A stretch of 37,277 nt of DNA from IMG/VR virus record IMGVR_UViG_3300042465_002756, positions 1-37,277 of that record; one strand, 5' to 3'. Positions within the stretch are counted from its first letter, which is position 1. Each line of letters starts with the position of its first letter. This document shows, piece after piece, positions 5,976-13,049 of this stretch. Source of the stretch: a virus. A model generated the notes under the pieces. It was not told the DNA's origin. It ran no database searches and was given only the letters and a program-made list of their open reading frames with translations. Made by a program: the position numbers and the translations under genes.

Positions 5976-6000
5976 CGCCCGCCTGCCAGCGGGCGTTTTT
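5976..6000 (+). terminator. Plus-strand terminator between polymerase and primase genes
   Basis: CGCCCGC (5976-5982), six-base loop, GCGGGCG (5989-5995), then five T. It is oriented to stop rightward transcription, yet every gene here is on the minus strand. The polymerase stop codon overlaps the T-run, just as at 2961. It would block antisense read-through beyond the first terminator. On the minus strand the hairpin lacks a T-run, so the operon can be read through. Confidence 0.7.
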
Positions 6001-7930
6001 ATTTGCCATATCTGGCCATGATCTTGGCCTCAACGGCGAGCGGCAACCCCACCGCCCAATCGGGTGGGGTCACCATGATACGCTCAAGCTCGGCCCGCAC
6101 CCGTTCAGGTTCAGCCGTCTCGATAACGATCTCATCATGCACATGCGCCACCACGCCCTCGCATTGACGCAGTGCGGCGCGTAGGATGTCATGCGCCGTA
6201 GCTTGGCAACAATTTTCACAGCTGAGCCCGCCCCACAAGCGCGCACGCGGCCACTCGGTCGCGTCAGCCGCAGGTTTCCATGACGCCTTGGCGTAGGTCA
6301 AGTGCTCGCCCTCGAACTTGGCGAACGGGTAGCAGAGCACACGCCCGCTGGGCAGCATGTACCAAAGGTGCTGTTTGTCGTAGACATACGTTATACGGCC
6401 CGCCGTGAACTCATGGCCCGGATGGCGCATCGCGGACATGTACGCGCGCTCAAGGTCTTGCCAAAACGCCACCGCCCACGGGTTCGACCGCCGCCAGGCG
6501 TCAACGATCCGCCGCGCCTGCGGCTCATCGAACCGCACGCCGTAGACGCGGCCCATCGCGCTGAACGCGCCGATCGACCCGCCGAACCCGAGCGCTAACT
6601 CCTGCACCTTACCGACCTGGCGCTGATCGTCGGTGACGTCCAAATATTGGACACCATAGGTCGCAGCGGCGTTGACCTTGTACGGGTCGAGGCGCTCGCG
6701 GAAGATGTCGAGCTTTTTCTCGCCCGCTGGGCTATTCGCCAGCCACGGGTTGACGCGGCCCTCGATAGCCGACCAGTCGGCCACAACAAACTGCTTACCC
6801 GGCGCGGGGACCAACGCCGGGCGCAGCATCGACTTCAGGACGTCGGTGACTCGCGGTCCGAAGGCCGGAACGACGCTGTGGCCTCGAACGAGGGCGTGTC
6901 TAAGATCAGCGGGTTTCTTGGCGGCCTTTCGCGGCATATTGTGCAACTGAGCCCCGAACGAGCTAGCTCGACCTGTCGCTGCGCCTCCAGCAAAAACAAA
7001 CGCACCTCGGATTCTCTGATCTTCTGCGTCAGCCAACGATGCGAGGCGGCTAAACTTCGCAGTCGCTGACGCCCATAAATCGTCGGCGCACTGGATAACT
7101 TCGGAGACGACGCTCGGTACTTCATCGGGATTCTCCATCGCGAGCAGGTTTGCCCGCACTGTTTTGTCGATGCTGTCCTTCGGCTCGCCGCCTTTGAATG
7201 ACTTAGCGAGCTTCCGGGCCTCCGGTCCAAGCCGGTCCAGCACCCACTGGCGCATCTTAGGTGAGCGCACTGACGTGACCATGCCCTCGGTCAACTCGAC
7301 AACACGCGCCTCGATCTCGACCCGCTCAGCCTCGCTGTAGCGCATAGCGGCAAGGCACAGGTCAACGTCCACCTTGACGCCTCGGTCGTTGATGCGCTCG
7401 TTCACGTGGTAGTCGGCCAGTTCCTCGGGCGACAGCTCGCGCAGGCTCTTACTGATCGCGCGCATGGCGCGGACGTCCTGTTTGCAATACTCGAAGAGCG
7501 CGGCCAAGTCGTCGGCGGTGTGCTTGAACGGTGGCAGGCAGCATTTGCGCACGAGCGCAGCGCCCTTGTGGTCTTTCTTCATGCTGGCGCCCGCGAACCG
7601 CCCGACGTCCTCAAGGCTACCAGGCGCACAGTTCGACCGCGCTTGTGCTGCGGTGCAGTAGAACTGCTCCAGCGCAGGCTCAGGTAGGTCAAGGTCGGGG
7701 CAGAGGACGTACCAAAAGATGAGCCGCTCGAACGCCGCATTATGTGCGCGGATCTGATGCGTCAGGATCTCACGCGGGAACGGCTGATCGGGCGTCCACA
7801 GTTCGACTTCGCCATCATCTATCGCATACGCCATGCAGAGCACCTGCGTCGACGGGTGCCGAGCGTAGTTGTACGGGCCGCGCGCGGGCAGGTCGCACTC
7901 GCTACGCGTTTCAAAGTCAAGGTAGACCAT
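5999..7930 (-). CDS. Family A DNA polymerase with 3'-5' exonuclease
   Basis: The 643-residue replicative polymerase has a proofreading exonuclease domain at its N-terminus: DFE at 5-7, AHNAAFER (62-69), YCKQD (148-152). The polymerase domain carries motif A VVADWSAIEGR (382-392, Asp385), motif B RQVGKVQELALGFGG (437-451, Lys441) and motif C HVHDE (596-600, Asp599). These are the hallmarks of PolA-type enzymes, so it should be active. It lies between the SSB candidate and the primase-helicase. AAGGTG precedes the ATG closely. The 125 bp upstream (7931-8055) are noncoding and hold only a weak hairpin. How it gains processivity is unknown; the DnaN-like protein at 1372 is a candidate partner. 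Confidence 0.95.
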   Translation of the reverse strand: MVYLDFETRSECDLPARGPYNYARHPSTQVLCMAYAIDDGEVELWTPDQPFPREILTHQIRAHNAAFERLIFWYVLCPDLDLPEPALEQFYCTAAQARSNCAPGSLEDVGRFAGASMKKDHKGAALVRKCCLPPFKHTADDLAALFEYCKQDVRAMRAISKSLRELSPEELADYHVNERINDRGVKVDVDLCLAAMRYSEAERVEIEARVVELTEGMVTSVRSPKMRQWVLDRLGPEARKLAKSFKGGEPKDSIDKTVRANLLAMENPDEVPSVVSEVIQCADDLWASATAKFSRLASLADAEDQRIRGAFVFAGGAATGRASSFGAQLHNMPRKAAKKPADLRHALVRGHSVVPAFGPRVTDVLKSMLRPALVPAPGKQFVVADWSAIEGRVNPWLANSPAGEKKLDIFRERLDPYKVNAAATYGVQYLDVTDDQRQVGKVQELALGFGGSIGAFSAMGRVYGVRFDEPQARRIVDAWRRSNPWAVAFWQDLERAYMSAMRHPGHEFTAGRITYVYDKQHLWYMLPSGRVLCYPFAKFEGEHLTYAKASWKPAADATEWPRARLWGGLSCENCCQATAHDILRAALRQCEGVVAHVHDEIVIETAEPERVRAELERIMVTPPDWAVGLPLAVEAKIMARYGK

Positions 7931-8055
7931 ACTTCACCTTAGTGTAGTGGATGCCCGTCTTTCCGGGCTGTCAGCTTGCCCCCGCCCGAGGAGACACTGC
8001 ACGAGGGCGTGACAAGCTGCCGGTGTTTCACGCCACCGCCGGCTGGGCGTCACTA

Positions 8056-8691
8056 TCAGGCCGCGCGCCGGCGACGACGTGGGCCTTCAGCGTTCTCAGC
8101 GGCAGGGGTATCCGCCTTTTCTTCACCATCCATCGACACCCATTCAATAATCTCGAAGACGGGCGTGTAAATGCGACCATAGCTGCGGTGCTGGTAATGA
8201 TCTTTCTTCAAGATCACAATAGGTACCGGCTTGTCAGCATCCTTCTCCACCTGCGCCGCGATGGCTACGGCCAACTGCTGCACGGCGCGCTTACCGCCCA
8301 CTGACGTGGTGGTGTAGCGGCACTCAAGGCCCGCGTCTTCACCAGTCAGGCACTTCAGCATCAGTCCCACCTGCTGCTCCCAGCCCTTCTTCGCGCTTGG
8401 GGGCGCGGCGTCAAGCTCTGGCAACGGTTGGGTCACCGACGACATCTTCTCGGCCAGCACCTCACCGTCGCCCCACGCAATAAATCCATGGACGAACGAG
8501 AAAGGATTGACCGCCCAACGGGCGTCGTCTTCAGCTTCGGTTTGATCGGCGCCGTAGACCCAATGGCCGGTTTTGTCCATCTTGATGATGGCAGACGACA
8601 TGGGCGCTACGGTTTCCAGCGTGCGAAGGCTGGTGGCGAGCGTTTGAACAGAGGGAAGACCTGCTTGAGCGAACTTTACGAGATTGGACAT
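8056..8691 (-). CDS. Probable single-stranded DNA-binding protein
   Basis: The 211-residue protein contains GHWVYGADQTEAEDDARWAV (42-61), then NPFSFVHGFIAWGDGEVLAE, a block I know from phage proteins encoded between a DUF2800 nuclease and a polymerase and sometimes called ssDNA-binding. A KKGWEQQ segment and a YTTTS-containing segment follow. The C-terminus is basic (five Arg), unlike the acidic tail of T7 gp2.5 or bacterial SSB. That is a reason for caution. AGGA lies six bases before the ATG. Position between nuclease and polymerase supports a role at the fork or in recombination. Confidence 0.6.
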   Translation of the reverse strand: MSNLVKFAQAGLPSVQTLATSLRTLETVAPMSSAIIKMDKTGHWVYGADQTEAEDDARWAVNPFSFVHGFIAWGDGEVLAEKMSSVTQPLPELDAAPPSAKKGWEQQVGLMLKCLTGEDAGLECRYTTTSVGGKRAVQQLAVAIAAQVEKDADKPVPIVILKKDHYQHRSYGRIYTPVFEIIEWVSMDGEEKADTPAAENAEGPRRRRRAA

Positions 8692-8700
8692 GACTTTTCC

Positions 8701-9774
8701 TTAGACAAGTTTAGAGAGGGCCGCAGTCAACTGCTGCCCGATTAGCACCTTCGCAGGCCGGGGATCGCTCTCCGGTGCGATGGTGTCGCCAGAACTGACA
8801 GAAACCGTCAGACCCTCGGGCAGCTTGAGCTTGTGCGCCTTCAGCACCTTCTCAACCTGCGCGGGAGACTTCAGGTCCATCAGTTCAGACTCCGCGACGC
8901 CAAGGGCGACAATCGCCTCCTTGGCCTCTTGTTCTTTAGCCCATGAGCGCTGCGCGCGCTTCGGTACAAGTTTATACCCTGGCACCTGGCCACCTTTCTC
9001 AAGCACCGCGAGCGCCGCTTTACGCGCGGCGTCGATGACCGCCTCGACCCGCTCAGCGTCTTGCAGGATAGCAGCAATCGCCTGTATTGGCAGCGCGTCG
9101 AGCTCCGCCTTGACCAGACGGTCGCGCGCGCCGTTCATCGCTGGGCAGATGATCTTCGCCGGGCACCACTTGCAATGCTCGCCCGCGTGGGGTGCGGTGT
9201 CCCGCTCAGCAGCGGCAAGAGCCATGCGCAGCTCATGCTCGAACTCACGCAGGCGCGCCTTGTCGGTCACCCAGCGCCGCACGACCGGCGGCTGCACGAT
9301 GATGAGCTCAACAAACGTCCGGTCACGGAAGGCCCAATGATCGCACGACAGCGCGGCAGCGGCGTAAAAGAGCAACTGATAGTTCTCTGCTGCTGTCACC
9401 TGGTGCCCGTCGCCGGTCTTCCAGTCGAGCACGTACGCGGTATCTTTGTCGAGCACGCCAATCATGTCGACAGTGCCGAACACGTCGGGATTCCACAGGT
9501 AGTGGACGCGCTTCTCAAGATCGAAGAGCGCCTCGGCGTGCGGGTCGACCTCGTTGTCGAACAGATCCAGCGCGGCCAGCACCTTCTCGTCGTCGATGTT
9601 GCGCGAGTCGATCTTCTCTTCCAACACCGCTTGCAGCAGCTCATGCCGGCGTGTGCCTTCGCGCATGTCATCGTTTTCTTCTTGCGCGGGCATCTGCTGC
9701 GAGAGCTTGACGCTGGCCGGACATTTGATGACGCGCTCGGCGGACGACCCACCTACGATTTTAGAATGGCTCAT
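8701..9774 (-). CDS. DUF2800 family Cas4/RecB-like nuclease
   Basis: The 357-residue protein has the PD-(D/E)XK signature: GTVDMIG (100-106, Asp103) and LDWKTG (116-121, Asp117 and Lys119). Four cysteines suited to a [4Fe-4S] cluster are present: Cys18 near the N-terminus and Cys201, Cys204 and Cys210 after the nuclease core, the split arrangement of Cas4 and AddB. Phage members are thought to act as exonucleases in recombination or DNA processing; the substrate here is unknown. The C-terminal third is helical and Ala/Lys-rich. The start overlaps the preceding gene as ATGA. Confidence 0.85.
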   Translation of the reverse strand: MSHSKIVGGSSAERVIKCPASVKLSQQMPAQEENDDMREGTRRHELLQAVLEEKIDSRNIDDEKVLAALDLFDNEVDPHAEALFDLEKRVHYLWNPDVFGTVDMIGVLDKDTAYVLDWKTGDGHQVTAAENYQLLFYAAAALSCDHWAFRDRTFVELIIVQPPVVRRWVTDKARLREFEHELRMALAAAERDTAPHAGEHCKWCPAKIICPAMNGARDRLVKAELDALPIQAIAAILQDAERVEAVIDAARKAALAVLEKGGQVPGYKLVPKRAQRSWAKEQEAKEAIVALGVAESELMDLKSPAQVEKVLKAHKLKLPEGLTVSVSSGDTIAPESDPRPAKVLIGQQLTAALSKLV

Positions 9775-10010
9775 GGCTGCCCCACGCTAACACGACCACC
9801 AACGCCGCGTGGCCACAAAAAGTCCACGCTCTCAACAGCGCCCAACGCGAGCAGGTCTGCTGCCGTGTACAGCGTCATGTTGTGACGCGGGTAGCCGGGG
9901 CCGACGAAGATTTCTTTATTGCGGTAGTGCGGCACGTAAGTAATCCCGCGCAACACGTACACCGTTTGCTCGTGCGTCTGCACTTGTTTGTTCTGGTCCA
10001 TCGCGCTCAC
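9771..10010 (-). CDS. Small protein of unknown function, first gene of the replication operon
   Basis: The product is 79 residues and starts at GTG (10010-10008). The Shine-Dalgarno GGAG lies six bases before this GTG, while the later ATG (10001) and the upstream ATG (10055, inside the promoter) are badly placed. It contains EQTVYVLRGITYVPHY and ends with a Gly/Val/Arg-rich tail. No domain is recognised. It is coupled by ATGA to the DUF2800 nuclease and is the first gene transcribed leftward from the divergent promoter. Confidence 0.7.
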   Translation of the reverse strand: MSAMDQNKQVQTHEQTVYVLRGITYVPHYRNKEIFVGPGYPRHNMTLYTAADLLALGAVESVDFLWPRGVGGRVSVGQP

Positions 10011-10025
10011 TTCAATCTCCTGTAG

Positions 10026-10072
10026 TTGACTAACGGAAACCGCATGGTATACCATCGCTTTGAAGTTTGCAA
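10026..10072. promoter_or_regulatory. Divergent promoter sharing a palindromic -10
   Basis: Rightward: TTGACT (10026-10031), 16 bp, TATACC (10048-10053) with an upstream TGG that makes an extended -10. Leftward: TTGCAA (10072-10067), 15 bp, TATACC (10051-10046), also with TGG. Both -10 elements lie in the 12-bp palindrome ATGGTATACCAT (10044-10055). One site thus serves the leftward replication operon and the rightward operon, and RNA polymerase can use it in only one direction at a time. The 15-bp leftward spacing is short. The palindrome could also be an operator. Confidence 0.6.
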
Positions 10073-10106
10073 CGGCATAAACTTTAGAGCATGCGGGAGA
10101 TCAAAA

Positions 10107-10382
10107 ATTTTAGAGCGCGACATAGAGAGGTACCTGGTGCGCCGGGTGAAGGAAATCGGCGGCATCGCGTACAAGTTCACATCCCCTGCACATCGAGGCG
10201 TGGCCGACCGGCTGGTCGTGCTGCCAGGCGGCGTGGTGTGGTTTGTGGAAGTGAAGAAGGTGGGTGGCCGCATGTCCACGCTGCAAGAGCTTTTTAAGCG
10301 CGACATGCTGAAGCTCGGCCAGAACTATATGACGCTGTGGGACATGGACGATGTGGACACGTTTATCAAGGGGGTGAAATGA
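10107..10382 (+). CDS. VRR-NUC domain nuclease, probable ATT start
   Basis: The 91-residue protein begins (M)LERDIERYLVRRVKEIGG, exactly where this family normally begins. It has YKFTSP, GVADRLVVLPGG with Asp34, and VEVKK (Glu48, Lys50), then Gln60, the PD-(D/E)XK core of VRR-NUC enzymes, which cut branched DNA or act as resolvases. No ATG, GTG or TTG stands at the right place. The codon at 10107 is ATT, preceded by GCGGGAG (10093-10099) at seven bases. In-frame TTG 10026 and ATG 10044 fall inside the promoter. The gene is coupled to the next by ATGA. Confidence 0.8.
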   Translation: MLERDIERYLVRRVKEIGGIAYKFTSPAHRGVADRLVVLPGGVVWFVEVKKVGGRMSTLQELFKRDMLKLGQNYMTLWDMDDVDTFIKGVK

Positions 10383-10699
10383 GCCTTGACGCAATGAAAC
10401 AAGCCTTGGAGGCGTTAGAGCGAGGCGAAACTAAATTGCGCTATGAAGCGATCACCGCTCTCCGCGCTGCAATCGAGCAGGCGCAGGCGCAGGAGCCGGT
10501 GGCGTGGGTATACCCCGAGGGGCTGGAGGCATTGAAAAGCGGCAGACCGTGGACTGCATACGGCAGTAGTGGGGAAGGACGAATTCCTTTGTATCTCAAT
10601 GACGCAGTAGCTCCAAGGGTAGAGCCCCGTTTCGGCGGGAGTGGTGCAGGGTTCGAGTCCCTGCCTGCGTCACCCACCCAACAGGAGAAGAACACATGA
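10379..10699 (+). CDS. Phage protein of unknown function with tRNA-like 3' end
   Basis: The ATG at 10379 overlaps the nuclease stop as ATGA; the ORF encodes 106 residues. The N-terminal part (LDAMKQALEALERGETKL) is helical, and the middle reads EPVAWVYPEGLEALKSGRPW then GRIPLY, a motif common in small phage proteins of unknown role. After IPLYLN the remaining 32 residues are encoded by the tRNA-like sequence at 10601-10672 and its flank, and they look like low-complexity sequence. The original C-terminus was probably near IPLY, with the element inserted or grown into the gene's end. Confidence 0.65.
   Translation: MSLDAMKQALEALERGETKLRYEAITALRAAIEQAQAQEPVAWVYPEGLEALKSGRPWTAYGSSGEGRIPLYLNDAVAPRVEPRFGGSGAGFESLPASPTQQEKNT
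10601..10672 (+). tRNA. tRNA-like sequence, probably defective, anticodon not assignable
   Basis: Acceptor arms GACGCAG (10601-10607) and CTGCGTC (10665-10671) pair perfectly. T8 and A9 follow, then a D arm GCTC...GAGC (10610-10613 with 10622-10625) and a T arm CAGGG-TTCGAGT-CCCTG (10647-10663) with a canonical loop. The anticodon arm is shortened: CCCG (10626-10629), TTTCGG, CGGG (10636-10639), and one extra C lies between T stem and acceptor. The 3' end reads ACCCA, not a clean CCA. It may be a degenerate tRNA, an unusual phage tRNA, or a tRNA mimic. It lies inside the ORF at 10379-10699. Confidence 0.5.
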
Positions 10700-10860
10700 C
10701 TGACTACACCGATTACGAAACGCAGCACCGCATTTTGAGAGAGTACCTGCAAGTGATGGTCGCCCGTGGCGACTGGCATGGCGTGGCGGATGCAGCAATG
10801 GACCTGCGTGAACTTGAGGCTGAGAATGAACCTTCGACCGTATCAAGACGAAGCCGCTGA
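10696..10860 (+). CDS. Conserved 54-residue phage protein
   Basis: This short ORF has AGGAG at 10683-10687 and an ATG at 10696, overlapping the stop of the preceding gene. The core, DWHGVADAAMDLRELEA, is a stretch I recognise as strongly conserved in small proteins of many phages and prophages, usually beside replication or helicase genes. The function is unknown. The product is mostly helical and acidic at the start. Its last 35 bases overlap the start of the helicase gene in another frame, and the helicase RBS lies inside it. Confidence 0.75.
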   Translation: MTDYTDYETQHRILREYLQVMVARGDWHGVADAAMDLRELEAENEPSTVSRRSR

Positions 10861-12115
10861 CTTCCTGTACGCGAACGACCGCGCGATGGTGCTTGCGCCA
10901 GTCGGCGCAGGTAAGACCGCGATCACGCTGACCGCCATGCAGGCCATGCTGACCGACTGCTACGCCTCGCGCTTCCTGGTGCTCGCGCCGCTGCGGGTCG
11001 CGCAGTCGGTCTGGCCGGCGGAAGCGGCGAAGTGGGCACCTAAGCTCAAGGTCGCGGTCGCTGTCGGCTCACCTGCGCGGCGCTTGGCGGCGCTGCACGG
11101 CACTGCGCGTGTGGTGGTCACTAACTACGACAACCTGCAGTGGCTCGCAGATCAAGAGCTAGACTTCGACGCCGTGGTGTTCGATGAACTGACGCGGCTC
11201 AAGAACCCCAGCGGTAAACGGTTCAAGGCGCTCTCGACCGTCATCGAGCCCATGCAAATCCGGTGGGGGCTGACAGGCAGCTTCACGTCTAACGGTCTGG
11301 AAGATGTGTTCGGTCAGTGCAAGATCGTTGACCAGCGCATGCTGGGCCGCAGCAAAGGCGCGTTTCTGCAGCAATACTTCCACTGCGTCAACCGCGACTT
11401 TGGTGATTACGTCGCGCTGCCTAACGCGCTGGAAGCGGTCATGCAGCGCATCAAACCGTGGACGTATGTACTGGAGCCTGGCGAGTACCGCGACCGCCTG
11501 CCGCCGCTCCACACGGTGCCGATCGAGCTGACCATGCCGATGGACGCCTACCGCGAGATGAAGCGCGAGATGGCACTGATCTACCCCAACGCCGAGGTCA
11601 TCGCCGCCAACGCCGCAGCGGTCACGAGCAAGTTGCAGCAGCTCGCTGCTGGGTTTGTCTACGACACCGAGCGACAAACGATCTGGACGTCATCGCACAA
11701 GCTGGACGCCATCGAAGATTTGCACGACGAGAACCAACGCGCGCCGATGCTGGTCTGGTATCAGTACAAGGCCGAGCTGGCCGCGCTCAAGGCGCGCTTC
11801 CCACGCTTGCAGACGCTCGACAACGACGACAGCATCCTGCGCTGGAACGCCGGCCAGATCGAGCTGCTGGCGGTCCACCCGGCCTCTGCGGGGCATGGGC
11901 TCAACCTGCAAGGCCAATCGCGCATGGTGTGGATGTCGCTGCCGTGGTCGCTTGAGCTTTACGAGCAGGCGGTAGGGCGGCTGCACCGTGGCGGCCAGGC
12001 GCATGAGGTCTGGAACTATGTATTGCAGACCAAGGGCACGATTGACGAGACGATTTTGAAAGCGCTGCAAGACAAGCGTGAGCTTGCGGCGCTGGCACTG
12101 GAGGCGCTGAAATGA
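10826..12115 (+). CDS. SNF2-type DEAD/DEAH-box helicase
   Basis: The 429-residue protein starts at the ATG at 10826, set by GAGG at 10816-10819. Motif I APVGAGKT (24-31), motif II VFDELTRLKN (118-127), motif III LTGS and C-terminal motifs SAGHGLNLQGQ and QAVGRLHRGGQ are all visible, so both RecA-like halves are complete. It belongs to the small SNF2-like helicases common in phages, which translocate on double-stranded DNA and may help replication, recombination or takeover of host DNA. It is coupled to the next gene by ATGA. Confidence 0.92.
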   Translation: MNLRPYQDEAADFLYANDRAMVLAPVGAGKTAITLTAMQAMLTDCYASRFLVLAPLRVAQSVWPAEAAKWAPKLKVAVAVGSPARRLAALHGTARVVVTNYDNLQWLADQELDFDAVVFDELTRLKNPSGKRFKALSTVIEPMQIRWGLTGSFTSNGLEDVFGQCKIVDQRMLGRSKGAFLQQYFHCVNRDFGDYVALPNALEAVMQRIKPWTYVLEPGEYRDRLPPLHTVPIELTMPMDAYREMKREMALIYPNAEVIAANAAAVTSKLQQLAAGFVYDTERQTIWTSSHKLDAIEDLHDENQRAPMLVWYQYKAELAALKARFPRLQTLDNDDSILRWNAGQIELLAVHPASAGHGLNLQGQSRMVWMSLPWSLELYEQAVGRLHRGGQAHEVWNYVLQTKGTIDETILKALQDKRELAALALEALK

Positions 12116-12267
12116 ACCGAATGAACGAACGACTCAAGGCCGCTCGAGCAGAGGCGCGCATACGGCAGCGGGAGTTTAACGCCGCCCAGCGCGCGCTCAA
12201 CCGGGTGCTCGCAGACATTGCAAAACTGGAGAAGCGAATTGAGCTTAACTCAAAACCTCGTACGTGA
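12112..12267 (+). CDS. Small basic coiled-coil protein (51 aa)
   Basis: The ATG overlaps the helicase stop as ATGA. The product is one long charged helix rich in Arg, Ala, Glu and Leu (ERLKAARAEARIRQREF), predicted to form a coiled coil. Similar tiny proteins commonly follow SNF2-like helicases in phage genomes. Its function is unknown. The last 29 bases overlap the start of the homing endonuclease gene, which suggests the latter was inserted into an existing tight gene array. Confidence 0.65.
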   Translation: MNRMNERLKAARAEARIRQREFNAAQRALNRVLADIAKLEKRIELNSKPRT

Positions 12268-12724
12268 ACTGTTTGAGTACCAAAATGGCGCGTTGCATTG
12301 GCGCGTAAGCCCGGCAAAGACTGTTTGCTCTGGCGATGCTGCCGGTTTTATGCAAGGCAATGGGTACCGAGGCGTAGTCATAAACCGCAAAATATACCCG
12401 CTGCACCGCGTAATATTTTTGCACCACCACGGGTATTTACCCGAGATAGTAGACCACGCAGACGGCAATATTTTGAACAACACGATAGAAAATTTGCGCG
12501 CCGCCACAATAGCTACTAACGGTGCTAACCGAAAAGTAGGCCGGAACAATTCATCGGGCGTAAAAAATGTCACTTGGGACAAACTTTCTGGGAAGTGGCA
12601 CGTTAGGCTGCAAAAGAATAAGCGTAGCTATTATTTTGGTGCGTACTGTGCATTAAAAGACGCCGCCGATGTAGCTATGCAAGCACGAAACATGATGTAC
12701 GGCGAATTTGCGAGGCACTTATGA
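12239..12724 (+). CDS. HNH homing endonuclease with AP2 DNA-binding domain
   Basis: The start is TTG at 12239, with GGAG at 12228-12231 seven bases before, giving 161 residues beginning (M)SLTQNLVRELFEY, the usual beginning of this family. The HNH core reads LHRVIFLHHHGYLP and VDHADGNILNNTIENLRAAT. The C-terminal SGVKNVTWDKLSGKWHVRL and YFGAY segments are a typical AP2 domain. Such enzymes cut specific DNA and spread themselves by repair. Its sequence is visibly richer in A and T than its neighbours, supporting recent transfer. Its stop overlaps the next ATG. Confidence 0.9.
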   Translation: MSLTQNLVRELFEYQNGALHWRVSPAKTVCSGDAAGFMQGNGYRGVVINRKIYPLHRVIFLHHHGYLPEIVDHADGNILNNTIENLRAATIATNGANRKVGRNNSSGVKNVTWDKLSGKWHVRLQKNKRSYYFGAYCALKDAADVAMQARNMMYGEFARHL

Positions 12725-12918
12725 ATCTTAGTTGGCGGGACTTGCAGAGGAAACTTAATCAACTAACGGAGAGCGAACTATGGAACCTGATCGAAGCGGA
12801 ACTGAACGGACAACGGCGCGTGTCGCTGATCGAGCGCATGCACATGCGGGCAGCAGCGTTACGCACTACGCGGGAGAGGCTGGAGCTTCTGAAGCGAGCG
12901 ACGCGCTCTACGCCGTAG
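12721..12918 (+). CDS. Conserved small phage protein
   Basis: The 65-residue product (LTESELWNLIEAELNGQRR, then SLIERMHMRAAALRTTRERL) is helical with many Arg and Glu residues. This pattern is familiar from small phage proteins encoded near SNF2 helicases, without known function. The ATG overlaps the stop of the endonuclease. Before that insertion it probably followed the small gene at 12112 directly. Confidence 0.7.
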   Translation: MNLSWRDLQRKLNQLTESELWNLIEAELNGQRRVSLIERMHMRAAALRTTRERLELLKRATRSTP

Positions 12919-12920
12919 GC

Positions 12921-13049
12921 GTGGCGACTGACGTCCAAAAGACGTGGCGACGGTACGGCTGGGTGCCGCCGTCAGAGCTGCCGGAGTACCATGAGAAGTG
13001 GGCGCGCGCCCAACAACCAACACGCATATCGGAGGTGGGACGTGGTTGA
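12921..13049 (+). CDS. Small protein with WRRYGWVPPSE motif
   Basis: Starting at GTG 12921, two bases after the preceding stop, the 42-residue product reads VQKTWRRYGWVPPSELPEYH near its N-terminus. A very similar segment is common in phage proteins of unknown function. An in-frame ATG at 12780 with GGAG would give 89 residues, but the extra part overlaps a conserved gene out of frame by 139 bases and has a composition unlike a protein. The short form is therefore preferred, although the RBS before 12921 is weak. Confidence 0.55.
   Translation: MATDVQKTWRRYGWVPPSELPEYHEKWARAQQPTRISEVGRG

Noticed and set aside
7931-8055. Hairpin in the polymerase-SSB gap as a terminator
   Set aside because: The GCCCG/CGGGC stem is short, and no T-run follows on either strand.
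9364-9390. QLLFY in the DUF2800 protein as a clamp-binding peptide
   Set aside because: It lies within the conserved helix after the nuclease lysine and not in a flexible tail, so it is more likely part of the fold than a clamp-binding motif.
9061-9885. 274-codon plus-strand ORF opposite the DUF2800 nuclease
   Set aside because: Antisense shadow of a recognised gene; no motif and low-quality composition.
12780-12920. Long form of the WRRYGWVPPSE protein starting at 12780
   Set aside because: The extension overlaps the conserved gene at 12721 out of frame and looks like shadow sequence; the GTG at 12921 directly follows the preceding stop.
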